Assembly: GCA_033980235.1 (NCBI GenBank)
Contig: CM067079.1
Location: 26,120,658-26,184,657, forward strand
DNA length: 64,000 bases
Source of the DNA: Diadema setosum
Lineage: Eukaryota > Echinodermata > Echinoidea > Diadematoida > Diadematidae
Direction: 5' to 3'
Every line of letters starts with the position of its first letter. Within the stretch, counting starts at the first letter, position 1. Below, piece after piece: positions 1 to 12,920 of the stretch. A model generated the notes under the pieces. The model was not told where the DNA came from, made no database searches, and was given only the letters and a program-made list of their open reading frames with translations. Both the position numbers and the translations under genes were made by a program.

Positions 1-980
1 GGGTAATCATCTAATATTGTCCCCCCATAATTCCTAAGATCTGAAAATTTTCTTGCTTTTTACAGAAAATTGTCCAAATTTTTTTCACCCAAAGTGTGCA
101 CCAAATTGCTGAATTTCAATTCTGAAAATGCAAAATATACCTCGCGTTGGATGGGGACGAATACCCTCTCCCACACCCTCCCCGTTCCGTTCTTTTCCTA
201 CAGACTTCGTGCACTTTCAGATTGACAAATTTAAAAAATGTTTCATGTTTTAATTTTCAGATTTTAATCTTAACTCTAAAAATCCCAAAGCTTCCTCGTA
301 TCCAGAGCCGTCAATTCTGGAGTACGGGGGGGGGGGGGGGGGGGGGGAGGGGGGCAGAAGGCATATTATTTTGTTGCCGAATGATTCCTGAAATGAGGAA
401 AATTTTGTTGCTTTTTTGATAGAAAAAAAAAACTGCCCAAATATTCTATCCAAAGACTGCACCGGATTGCTGAATTCCAATTCTGAAAATGCAAAATCTC
501 TCTCGCGTGGAAGGGGGACACCCCCTCCCCAGTTCGGTCCTTTTCGTATACTTAGTACTTAGTACCATCCATTGATTTAGACTCTGCATACTTTGAGGAT
601 TGACAATTTTCCGAATATTGCACAAATTAACGTGCGCATCACATCGTTCTATGTCAATCCAAAAAATGCAAAAGCTCCGTCGCTTGAGAAAGGCTGTCCC
701 TCCCACACCTCGCCCTTCCCCCTAAAAACTTCCATGTGTCATTTTACTACAGGCCTACACTGTAATGTCGCACACGCGGAACAAGAGCTGAGTCATTCAA
801 TTATCTGTAAATATTTCTTTTTCTTACTTTTTATAGGAAAATCAAAAATTTCACCAAAAGTGTGCATCACATTGCTGAATGTCAGATCTGAAAATGCAAA
901 ATCTTCCTCGTGTGGGAGGGGGTTCGGGCAACCCCCCTCCCACAACCTCCCCCCCCCCCCCCCCCCGGCCCGGTACCCCA
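1..980 (+). repeat. Degenerate direct repeats ending in G/C-rich blocks
   Basis: About four diverged copies of one unit follow each other. Each reads roughly: a fragment like GAAAATTGTCCAAATTT, then GTGTGCACCAAATTGCTGAA, then CTGAAAATGCAAAAT, then CCTCGCGTGG followed by a C- or G-rich block such as CCCTCCCACACCCTCCC. Copies of the TGAAAATGCAAAAT core are near 123, 484, 664 and 890. Long G and C runs sit at 326-352 and 950-966. Related units in the opposite orientation occur at 8.66-9.35 kb. The short open frames here come from low-complexity sequence. I see no gene. Confidence 0.6.
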
Positions 981-1047
981 CGGTTAAGCCGGTCCGGTTA
1001 TGGGCTTGTAATCGTGATTGTATATGATCGATGGTGACTATCGCCGA

Positions 1048-1059
1048 TCATTCCCCACC

Positions 1060-1092
<33 letters not shown>
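1048..1092. repeat. Poly-C and (AC)n tract
   Basis: A run of C is followed directly by an AC dinucleotide run. It is simple sequence with no coding potential, lying about 250 nt downstream (minus sense) of exon 3 of copy 3. Confidence 0.85.
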
Positions 1093-1347
1093 GGTACGGA
1101 TTTATGCCTTTGATAGTACACGTATTTTCATCATGCTAAAATAGATCTTGACGTACCTCCGTCAGCCTGCTTGGGAAATGAAATATGTTTCATAAGTCAG
1201 AATAGTTTTTAATCCTCATAAGTAGGTCTAACACAGAACAACATTACAGATCGAACACTTTCACGCTGACTTGTATTAGACTAACCAATACAATGAAATG
1301 ATTCCACTATGTGAATATTGCAAATAAAAACTTGCACCGATACTCGC

Positions 1348-1605
1348 CTTCGGGTTCTACTGTCACGAGAACCATGCTTTTCTCCCACACCACCAGGCGC
1401 CATATTTTTCGGGGGTGGAAGAAAAGGAACTTACGATCTTCGTAAGTTGAAAAGTACAGCGTGTCGTAGGAACCGTCGTACGCAAGCGTTTCTGCCCTCA
1501 TTTTTCCCGGAACTTGAAAAGAGTTAAAGGCCGAAGGGTCATCGTAGTAGGTTATCTGGAGCAGGTCGTTGTCGTACCCCTGATGGATCATCACTGGACG
1601 AGACT
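1348..1605 (-). CDS. Copy 3 exon 3 (258 nt)
   Basis: The acceptor is ccaaactag at 1609-1606 and the exon starts with AG, completing the Glu codon begun by exon 2. The 85 whole codons are open and end with GAA plus one G. It has the same length and phases as the copy 1 exon at 50750-51007. It encodes the first propeller-like strands, with DTLYFS in the position of a YWTD motif. The downstream donor is gcgagt instead of the gtaggt seen in copy 1. Confidence 0.72.
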
Positions 1606-4600
1606 CTAGTTTGGACATGAGCAGATATGAATATTGGTGCATAATTTATAGGACTAATATAAAATGTATTTATTTACATTTTTTTTTCATTTGATATTAC
1701 ACCAGAAAGGTTGTTGAACGCATAGGTGGCGATGATGGAGGGGGAGGGTCTGTGTCCCCCTAAAATATTTCTGAAGGGATCTGCCCCCTCAATTTTAAAA
1801 GCTTGCCTCATTATATTTCCATTTTGTTAGCATCTCTTAGAGAGTCTGTATCTGCGAACCTGTTCAAAATATTGAAAATGTTCGATCCCCCGACCCACTC
1901 GAAGAGGTGGCATAAACAAACTTGCAACTTTGTGCAATCAACAATCTTCCTACAGATAACAAGTCCGCTTATCCTGTCTAGTTCTACAGAAATATAATTG
2001 AAAACATTGCCGAATCATTGAAATTCTGTCTATTGGAACAGATATAAATTCTTTCAAGCTAGAGCTGGTACCTGCAAAATTTTGTCAAAATTTGACGATG
2101 TGTTTTGAAGTAGAATATACTCAATTTCGTCCCCTCCCTCATACCATTCTCAGATCTGCAACAAACTTGAAACAATCGACAGTCACAAGACGGCGCACAC
2201 TTTACAATCTGACCGGTCGTACGACCTTAAGACCGGAAGTGTGACGTCACCAGTCTCGCCAGTTTCCAGTGTTACGACACGGTGTTAGCGCCAGTCATAG
2301 AGATTGACATGTTGAATTTCCACGACAGGTCGTGGGCTTTTAGCCATTCACATTCACAGAAGTTCTGTGATTCACATTGGAGTAAAATGCAAGCGCACGC
2401 AGTGCGCACTGCGTGCGCTTTAATACTCATTGGTAAAATGTACTGCAGACAGAACAGTCGTAAGCGTACTCGTATAGGATGTGTCACACCTTTCCGGGCT
2501 AGCCTTGCGTGAGACTTGTGAAGAACAATCTCCGCTGATGACCCACGCATGAAAGTACCAACACGTATCTCACTCGTAGTGGCCCGGAGGTGCGCACGCA
2601 AATCTTTTTACCCGCAAACATGTTTAGGCCCTGTCACACCTTTCTGGGCATGCTAGGCGGGCATTTTGTGAATGGGAATTTTCCAGCATACCGGACAATT
2701 TCTGATGACGGACAAGGATTTGGGCGAATCAGAGCATGTGTCTTTATACTTGCTGGACGCGTTCTACTTAAATTCTATTTGCGGATATACTGTGTGACCT
2801 GTGTACCAGTCGCGTGGCAACTAAGTGAAGGAATTCCTATCCAGGAATGGCAGAGTCCCACAGAATGTCATTATCTTTGCTGCATACGGGGACTGCGAGG
2901 TGCTGTCGCTAAGGGCCTCCTCCATCCTGCCTGGACCTCTCCGGCCATCCCCGCGACTCACCCGGAAAAAGTTTTGGTCATGCTCAAAAACTAGGCTGCG
3001 GTTAAATGGGACTTGCGTGAGCACCTCCGGGTAAATACAAGCGAGACACGCGCTAGGTACTGTCAGGTGCGGACCAACTGCGGAGAGCTCCGGGTAGCAA
3101 ATTTGTTTCCCCGTAAGTCAAGCCGCAAAACTTCCACAGATACGGTATATGACAAGGCCTTGAGCATGCTCAAAACTTGTTCTGAAGGGAGTCGTGGGGG
3201 TTCGCTCGCAGACGTACACGCAGAACACCAGTAAGAGACCCTTACCGGCAGCACCTCTCAGGCAACTCCAACGCAGGTACTTCTCAGTACCTGTAAGTCG
3301 CTCGTAACAGAAAACGGATCGGTTTCAAAGCTCTCAGCCAGGTAACACGGAATACACGCAAGTAGAAGATAAGTGGCACGCGTCTAGTAGGTAAGAAACA
3401 AGTGCGAAACACGCAAATAGTCTTGTCATCCCGGGGAAATTCTCCTGCGTCCTGGAAAATCCCTCCTCGCAACAAGCCCGAGTAGCTTGCCCGCAAAGGT
3501 GTGACACGGCCTTTAGGCCGTGTCACAAATAGCAAATTTGTTTCCCCGTAAGTCAAGCCGCAAAACTTCCACAGATACGGTATATGACAAGGCCTTGAGC
3601 ATGCTCTAAACTTGTTCTGAAGGGAGTCGTGGGGGTTCGCTCGCAGACGTACACGCAGAACACCAGTAAGAGACCCTTACCGGCAGCACCTCTCAGGCAA
3701 CTCCAACGCAGGTACTTCTCAGTACCTGTAAGTCGCTCGTAACAGAAAACGGATCGGTTTCAAAGCTCTCAGGCAGGTAACACGGAATACCCGCAAGTAG
3801 AAGATAAGTGGCACGCGTCTAGTAGGTAAGAAACAAGTGCGAAACACGCAAATAGTCTTGTCATCCCGGGGAAATTCTCCTGCGTCCTGGAAAATCCCTC
3901 CTCGCAACAAGCCCGAGTAGCTTGCCCGCAAAGGTGTGACACGGCCTAAAGGCCGTGTCACACCATAACGCGGGCTTGTGGCGAGGAGGTAGTTTCCAGC
4001 ACGTAGAAGATTTTCAGCGGGCGAACAAGAATGTCTGCAATTTTCATTCATGCCTTGTCATACCGTACGGGGGAACTTCTGCGGCTTGACTTGCGGGGAA
4101 ATAAAGTTACTCCAAGGAGCTCTCCGCAGTTGGTCGGCACCTGGCAGTATCTAGCGCGTAGTTGCCCGGAGGTGCTCACGCAAGTCCGATTTAACCGCAG
4201 CCAAGTTTTGAGCGTGACAAAAACTTTTCCCGGTGAGTCACGGGAATGCCCGTAGAGGTCCACACAGAACGCCAGTAGGAGACCCTTAGCGGCAGCACTT
4301 CCCAGGCAATTCCCACGCAGGTACTTCGCAGTCCCGTATGCAGCCAAGATAATGAAATTCTGTGAGATTTCAGCCATTCCATTAGAGGAATTCCCTCACT
4401 AAGTTGTCAGCCCCCAAGCGACTGGTACAAAGGTCACACAGTATACTCGCAAGTATAACGCGTCCAGCAAGTAAGACAAATGCGCTGACTCGCACAAATC
4501 CTTTTCCGCCCTCAGGAATGTCCAGTATGCTAGAAAATCCCTACACGTAACAAGCCCGAGTAGTTTGCCCGGAAAGGTGTGACTGGGCCTAAACACGGTT

Positions 4601-7600
4601 GCGGGTTAAAAAAATATGCGTGCGCACCTCCGGGCGACTACTTTTGAGATACATGCTAGGTACTGTCATGTGCGGATATCTACGGGGACCTCGGGGTAGT
4701 CAAAATTGTTCTTTGCAAGTCGCACGCAAGGCTGGTGTGACACGGCCTTTAAGGTCAGGTCGTATAGTGTGCGTTGGCAAGTCATACGACTTTAAGCCCG
4801 CCGCACACTCTCACGACTAAACGACCTCACAGTATGCGACCTGCATGCACACACTATACGACCTGACCTTACGAGTAAGCTTACGACTGTTCTGTCAGTG
4901 TGTCGTATAGTAATGAGTCGTATAGCGTGTTACTTGAGGTTTGAGAGAAGATTTGTATAAAAGATGTCTTAATTTGGGGGTTTTGCCTGACGTATTCCAC
5001 TGAGTCCCCATGTAGAAAATGATACAAATTTGTATCTAATCGCTCCAGCATTTACATCTACCAAGTTTATTGAAAGTTATGACCAGGAATTTAGAAGGAA
5101 AATATGAAAATATACAATTGGTGCCCCATTTTATACTCCCGCAGTCCGAATGATGTACTCCCAGATCAGCTATGGCATAAACAAACATGCAATTACAGTC
5201 ATTAATGTACTTGCCTTTGTCATTAACCTAGCTCTATCACTCCCTAATCTAGAGAAGGCAATTCTTAGAGAATTTGGGTTTTCGGGCGCTACGAGGGGGG
5301 GGGGGGGTATATTCCAACAAATTAAAATCCTATTCCTCCCCTGGGGATGCTAGCTGCCAAGTTGCATGACAATCGGTCATGCAACTTGGGGTTTTTAAGA
5401 AGTAGATGAAAATGTGAAAATGTTTTCTCGGGACACACACGCACGACGGAGGCTGGACAATGAACGGTCACAATAAAATCGGTCATTGGCTCACTTGTGC
5501 TTTGTTCAGGTGAGCTTAAGGGGAAGAAAACCCAGAGATAAATGTGGATTGACTGAATGCAGCAACATTAATAGAAGACATCAGTGAAAGTTTGAGGAAA
5601 ATCGGACAATCGATGCAAAAGTTATGAATTTTTCTAAGTTTTGGTGTTGGAACTGCTAGATGAAGAGACTACTTATATAGAGGTTATGACGTATGAGTGC
5701 ACAACAATACAAAGAAAATATAAAGAAAATTCAACACAAACTCACTTTTCAAGCATTATGAAAGAGCACTTGACTAACCGCTTCCAGCAAGCAGCGGGGA
5801 TAATTGCACCCTAAGTCAGTATCAAATTGATGACATTTGTAATTTTCCTGAAAAATGAATTCATGTGGAATTTTCTTTATATCTAGAAGCATTATGAAAT
5901 GCCTTTTAAGCATCAGAAGATTAATTCATCCGATCAAGTTGTTTGCACCCCATACTGAAATTCCGTACAAGATTATATAAGATACAGTAAACTTAAAGTG
6001 CAAAATAACATTGACAACATTTGAACAGGGGAATTTTTTTTTTTTTTACCAATATGTTTCTCGCATTCGCCCGACATCAGCAACACATATATTGTTTCCA
6101 AGAAAGCGAATCAATTACTGTTAAACCAAGAATTTCAACTGAGAAAACTTAACTTCATTTTCAAGTATTATTAAAGGGGAACTCCAGACGATTTTCATAA
6201 TTTCACATCACGTAGTACATAAATTAACAGCTCCATGTATATATTTGTGGTCTTTATTGTGGTTCTTGAGCAGAGAAACAATACTTTGAAGAACCTCAAA
6301 CAAATTACACTAAACGAAGATGATGACAAAGGAGGCTCACATATTTCAGAAATGTAGCAGTGTAATCTCTTACAATACCTCTCGGTTGCAAGTCGGTCTA
6401 TGCATAATCTATGCATGCCTTCTTCTTTTGTTCTGCTTCCTTGAGCCTAAACTCATGTATTCTTACGGTGACCCTGCCATGCCATCGTCCTTGTTCATTG
6501 TAACTTGCTATAAAGTTTAGAAATATATCTTATTCTTCATCCCAATACCTATAAATTCTGAAACTCTGTATCCAGTATTTAGTCCAAGAGCATTAGGTCA
6601 AAAAAGGCTTAAACCTGGACATTTTTGGTAACAAGCTGATTTTTTCAGGATAGGTCCAGAAAAATGTCTAGAATAACATACTAAAAGTCCTCATAAATCC
6701 TCTTTGAGCATTTTCCGCAATCCAAGATGGCGTCAAAAATGGCCGCCATATATCCAGAAATTCTTCTAACTTTTCAACCAGAGAACCAAAATACAATATT
6801 TAAATGTCTAAATATATGTTTTGAAGCATGAAGAACTCAATGAAACACATATCAAGAGATTTTGACGGACACAAGTATAGTAATCCAAGATGGCGTCCAA
6901 AATGGCCGCCATTTCCTGAAATATAGGCGGGGGCGGACATCCGGGCATTTTCAACATGGAGCCCTAGTAACCGACCCGGCCGATGAAAACAAATGCGTAG
7001 CGACCGTACCTTAGTGCAGCGCTCAGCAATGCATCGCATGCATAATACACGCACGGTACATGCATAATGCACTGCATTGAATGAACGGTATACGCTAGTG
7101 TGCTATTATCGGTTATTTTTGCACAGCTTTCTGACATTTTTACTGCAGATTCGTACATCATTTCATCGTTTGTTTCACATCCTCACAATGCCTCGAAGTT
7201 GTGTTGTGTTTGGCTGCCATAATCATAGTCTAATGTTGGACAAAAAACGATCTTTCTTTGAACTTCCAAAACGTGATCGCAGTCCAGAAAGAAGGAACCG
7301 TTGGTTAGCTGATATCAGCCGGGAGAATGAAGACGGATCCCACTGGAGTCCAGTGAAGTCAAGGACGATATGCTCTGAATTCAAATTGCTGGAAGTAAAT
7401 GATAACCGACTACTAACCAGGTGTACTCGTTATTTACATGTACACATCGGCGAACTGAATGTCTGGCCACGACGTAGGGTCATTGATCCGCGAGTCTGCG
7501 GGTACACGGTAGCCCGACCAGACGCTGTTAATACGCTACGCGAATACGTATGTACAGCGGCGACTGGGCTGTGTATAGTTAGGTACACGGTAGGGACAAA

Positions 7601-10600
7601 CTGCAAGGCCGATGGAGGACAGTTTAGTCTCGTATCTCTCCTTTGCTTCCCGTGAAAGTTTATCACAGTAATCGAAAGACATCTTATAATCTATGAAAGC
7701 ATATTTTAACTGAAACAATGAACTAGATTCAGCGGTAAATAAAAGTGAAATGAACAGCATTAAACGCGACAGTAGTAACACAGCGTGAACTGACAGCTCC
7801 ACTGTAGATCCACGTAAACTCCCGTTTATGTGTGCTAATGAACGGTCCCATATATTGCAATTCGCGTATTGTATGACACGCTCGTTTGACGGCTATTGTT
7901 TTCATCGCACTAAGGGCAGCGAGTTCGTCGCTATGCGGAAGTGACGTCACTCCGCCCCCGCCTATTTATAACTTTTCAACTAGGCAACCCAATTCAAAAT
8001 TTAAGTGTCTATGTTTCGAAACATAAAGAACTCAATGAAATACATATCAAGAGATGTTGACGCACGCATGTCCCGATTAAACCGCTCGAGCTCTTTCTAA
8101 AATGCAAAATGGCGTGCAAAATGGCCGACAGTCACAATTTTATCTCACAATTATGTAATAAATGTCAGTATAGTTTATAAAAAACTTTTTTATTTAAAAA
8201 TAGTTCTTATGAGTAAAGTATACAAATAAAACATTTGATCCATGTTAAACTCAAGGAACGTGTCCTTATTACGAGAGAAACATTCCACCATCAGATTTGC
8301 TGCTAAACAGAGAGCCTACTAGATCTTTTTACCACATGGTCTATTTTCGTCACCTCAAGCACATGAAATGAAAATTAAGTGCAAGCCCTTTTTTAGTACC
8401 AACGCATTTGGTGCCTACCATGAGGTGAGTTCCATTTGAAACTGTCAGTTATCACTCAAGAAGTAAAAACAATTCTTGCTGATGTCTGAGCTACATAAAT
8501 GTTGAAAATTAGTGTCTCCATGTGCTACAAAATAATGTGTAATTCATCACATGACAGTGAATTTCTTTGCTGCAGTATATTGCTCCACCTTAAAACAAAG
8601 TGTCTAAATTATCTTATTCATTTCGTGTACATTAAGTAAAATTATATTATAGATAGAAATCAGAGAATGTGGCACTCATTTATAGTTATTGGTACATGGA
8701 GGAGGAATACTCCTCTCCCACACGAGAGATCTTCTTTTTTTTTTTTACTCGAAAGTGAAATATATAGCGCAAACGTTTGGTAAGATATTGAATTGTTTCC
8801 ATCAAAGAGTAGAAAATATATAAAGTAGTATTCAGGGAAATGGGCAATATATGGGAGGGCGCGGAAGGGGGACTCCCTACCCCTCCCCCCAACATGAGGA
8901 AGATTTTGCATTTTCAGACTTGATATTCAGACATCTGATGCATTGGTGAAATATTAAATTTTTGTTTCCAAAAAAAAAAGGAACAAAAAGTTATGTAATT
9001 ATGGAAGTGCGCGGTCATAGGTTTGCCCGCTCCCACACGAGGGCAAAATTTCGTATTTTAAGACTTGAAATTTACGCATCTGTTGCACCTATTTGGTGAA
9101 ATATCCGATATTTTTTTTTCTATTTAACGCTGGAAGAAACATATACTCAGGAAAGGGTCGGGGAGGGGAAATTGTGTGGGGAGAATATTCCTTCCCATAC
9201 GATGGAGATTTTGGCATTTTCCAATTTGAAATTCAGAGATTTAGCACACTCTTTTGGTGAAATATCTGAGATTTGTTTTTGTCCTAAAAGTAAGAAAATG
9301 GAAATATGCAGGGGAGGTGTATGGGGTGATGCACCCTCCCACAAAATTGATTTTTTTTTTCAGGTTACGAGTTTTATGGTGCACAATGTTAATGACATAC
9401 TAGATTTGTGTTTCTATTAAAAAGTGTAAGTAGAATAAAGAATAAAGACTAATATATCCAAGGCAATGAGCTAGTAGAGGATGTGGGGGGGGGATCCCTT
9501 TCGACTGGAGGGAGTTTTGCTTTTCTGTGATCATTAACTGGCCTAGTGCACCTTTGGTGTTATATTGATTGTCCGTCCTAAAAGGGCAGATAATTCATAG
9601 TCTCAGTATCCCCATCCCCTCCAACTCTAGGGAGCTTTTACACTTGAATTGAAATGAAAATAATTATATCATTTACCAACATTTGATGGAATATTTCGGA
9701 ATTGTTAATCAAAGGGGTATTTAATTCATATTGGGGAAGCGAGCGGTGGAAGGGCTTTGTAGGAAGGACAAATTACCCTTACTTTTGCATTTTGTAAGTG
9801 AAAGATCTAGTGCACACTTTTTGATGACATATTCGGAAATTTGTTAATCTCAAAAGTGTACAAAGTCTACGGAAAGGGGCCGAGCAAGGAACGTTTTGCA
9901 TTTTTATGATTGCAATTCAATGACAAAGTGCATATACTTCAGGATGAATATTTGAAAAATAATGATTGTACAGGCCACCCCTTTCCACAAGGGGAGGGGG
10001 GATGCATCCAAGCAAACCTTTACCCGTGTTGTGCACATTTAAGGGAAATATTCCACTGGACCTTCTGAGTTGTTGAATCTCGAACATTATGTTGAATATC
10101 TTTGTCTCTTGATAAACAAACGGCGGCCATTTTGGGCAACATTTGGTTTTCGCGAAGAACTCACGTGGTTTTATTTGTACTTAGTGCTTCATGATCACTG
10201 AATCAGTATTTTGTTGGGTTCTTTATGTCTCAAAATATACATTCGTACATTTAAGTGCGCATCGCAGGCTTATGAGAAAAACAGGAAATGGCAGCCATTT
10301 TGGACACCATTTTGGATTTCTGAAATTGCTTAAGTGCTTTATTTGTGTTTCAAAATTTCCAAATAAGTATTATATTTGGTTCCCTGTGACTCAAAACGTA
10401 TATTTCGACATTCAAAGTGTGTACAGTTGAAATCTACTTGCAAAATTATGATTAAAAAAAAATCAGGAAATGGCGGCCATTATGGACGCCATCTTGGATT
10501 ACGGTACTAGCGTGCTTCAACAACTCTTAATATGTATTTTATTGAGTTCTTCATTCTTCAAAACATATATCTAGACATTTAAATTTTGTATTTGGGTTAC

Positions 10601-12889
10601 CTGGCTGAAAAGTTATACGAATTTCAGAAAATGGCAGCCATTTTGGACGCCATCTTGGATTACGGTACTTGTGTGCATGAACATCTCTTAATATGTATTT
10701 TATTGAGTTCTTCATGCTTAAAAACATATATCTAGACATTTAAATTTTGTATTTTGGTTCTCTGGTTGAAAAGTTAGAAGAATTTCTGGATATGGCGGCC
10801 ATTTTTGACGCCATCTTGGATTGCGGAAAACGCTCAAAGAGGATTTATGAGGACTTTTAGTATGTTATTCTAGACATTTTTCTGGACCTATCCTGAAAAA
10901 AAAAATCAGCTTGTTACCAAAAAAGTCCAGGTTAAAACTAATGCTCTTAGACTAATTATTGAATACATTATCATGATTATCCTTGTGTTATTAACAGGTT
11001 GATGATATAAGATAAAGTGTTACATCTTCTGAAAATATATTATAAACATAAAAGCTAACATTGACCACAACTTTGTCGTACTCACACACGGTTAATCAAC
11101 TTCATGGATTTTGGAAGACCAAAGAAAGCTGTATCCACACCAATGATGCTTTGTAATATTCCTTCACTGCGAATCAAATCAAATCTTTGAATGTTAAGAT
11201 ATATATGAAGAGTTTTTTTGCAAAAACCGATAAGTCCATTTTTGAAGATTTTGAAGTACGGTCTCTGTCATAAAGTACAAAATAATACCTTTTAAATGAT
11301 ATATTGGTCACTACATAAAAAGGTACATTTTTGAAGTTATGGTCAAAAGAAGCACAAATTTTCTTATTATTCTCTTTATTTTTCTTGACCTTTAATCGCA
11401 AATATCTCCATTTGGCAAATATGGACTTATCGGTTTTTGTAAACAAACTCTTCATATTTACTCTATACTTCTCTATCCATATGCAAGCATGATGTTTCTT
11501 TTATAAAAGTGGAAATGTTAAGTTAGGCGTTGTGAGTTATTTTGTTTTTGTTGTTGCCGTTAATTTTTTTTCTTACCCGGGGTATGACACGTCACAATTT
11601 TGCCCTGAGTGGAAAGCCGTTGGTTCGCAACACCCATCACTGGAGGTTTACCAGACTGGAATGTGAACGGACAGGAACAACCAGCGGTGGCTATCTCCAG
11701 AACGGCGTGCCAGATTAGCACACCTGTGAAAATACAAATGTTCTCAGTTATGTCTGTTTATAAATACTGGAAATTGCAAGAATGCTGGATAGCAGATAGA
11801 ACATTATGAAGTAGGCGAAATGGGCTTTGAAATCCATGCACAGTTAAGACAGCATATGTGACCCTGCACAACAAAACCAGCAAAAAGTCGCCAAACATGG
11901 ATTTTTGGTTAAAGGCAGATTCTGAAAGAGCAGACTCTGAGCCTTGAAATGATGTATAACTCAATTCAAAGTGATTCTACTAACCTATATAAATGTTGAA
12001 AAGAATGCCCACACTCTGGAAAAGAAGCTCTGAAGTATGGTGTCTATTCAAGCACTTAATCTTTACTAAGCCGTGCCACCCGCGCCATGCATGGGACAAA
12101 AATCATGACGCTAACCACAGTAGCAACAACAATGAAAGGATTATTAGATTAAGCTGAAATTAAGAATGCTCTATCAACACATTTTGTCCATGATAAATGT
12201 CAACTTTCAAAGCAGTAGCACCATCCTTTCAAAAGTTATTAGAGTTGAAAGTGAAGAGTGGGCAAAGGATTTTCAGAAGATGAAAAGGGGCATCTAAGAA
12301 AAACCTGATCACACATACTCTACCAAAAAAGGGGTTGTAGTAAAATTTCTGAAAATCCACTTTTCCATTCACTTTATGATCCCAATATCAAGAAAAATGT
12401 TGAAGAAGAACATAGCTCTTTCAGAAAATTTGGAAAACTCGAAATTGACTTGGTTGACCCGTGTCACCTTTCTTGAGTCCTCATGTAAAATCAAGGGGTG
12501 CGATTTTTTGCTTGTTTTGTGATGCACGGTCACATATAATATACGGTGCTACATATAGGTCAAGTACCAATTCATACGTTGTCATTTTTTTTTAGTCATT
12601 GAAATAAAGATCCGATAGCTTGGGGATACATGTGTTATCCGATCGAATGGATATCTATTCGCTGCTACCGGGAAACATGCGAAAACTACAAATAGCGGCC
12701 GTCAGCGAAATTTATCAAGCATAACAGATCGATAACGGTCGACACTATTCGAGAATTTGTGTGTGTACTAACCCTAGCGATCGTTGATAAAGACCTGCAC
12801 AATTCGTCACGATGATTCTTGAACATTGGTTTATCGGAAGGGATCCCCACATTAGATTCGGTCTTTGATTGAAGGTTAAACATCAACAC

Positions 12890-12920
<31 letters not shown>

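Larger units (their letters stand above)
2160..4750. mobile_element. Mosaic of Harbinger-like non-autonomous elements
   Basis: The motif GGCCGTGTCACACC, or its complement GGTGTGACACGGCC, recurs near 2628 (as GGCCCTGTCACACC), 3498, 3933, 3951, 4576 and 4735, usually followed by TTTCCGGGCAAGC. The outer side is TTA or TAA in several cases (TTTAGGCC at 2626, GGCCTAAA at 3943). Terminal repeats that start with GGCC beside TTA/TAA fit the PIF/Harbinger pattern, so the class is inferred from termini only. No transposase is present. The interior is unusually GC-rich compared with flanking DNA. A very similar mosaic lies at 51.17-53.4 kb in intron 2 of copy 1. Confidence 0.55.
6579..10955. mobile_element. 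4.4-kb long-arm inverted element
   Basis: The left end TTAGTCCAAGAGCATTAG and the sequence that follows (CAAGCTGATTTTTTCAGGAT, then TAACATACTAAAAGTCCTC) are repeated as reverse complement at the right end near 10955-10860. Each arm has several subunits of about 165-170 bp that carry an AAGATGGCG / GGCCGCCAT motif. On the right these lie near 10290, 10475, 10635 and 10797, and on the left near 6727, 6894 and 8108. Arms of this kind are typical of foldback-like DNA transposons. The middle (about 8.66-9.8 kb) holds reversed copies of the C/G-rich family from 1-980. No complete transposase is visible. Confidence 0.65.

Noticed and set aside
593..1027. 144-codon plus-strand frame
   Set aside because: It crosses the degenerate repeat family and a poly-C tract, and no part resembles a protein domain.
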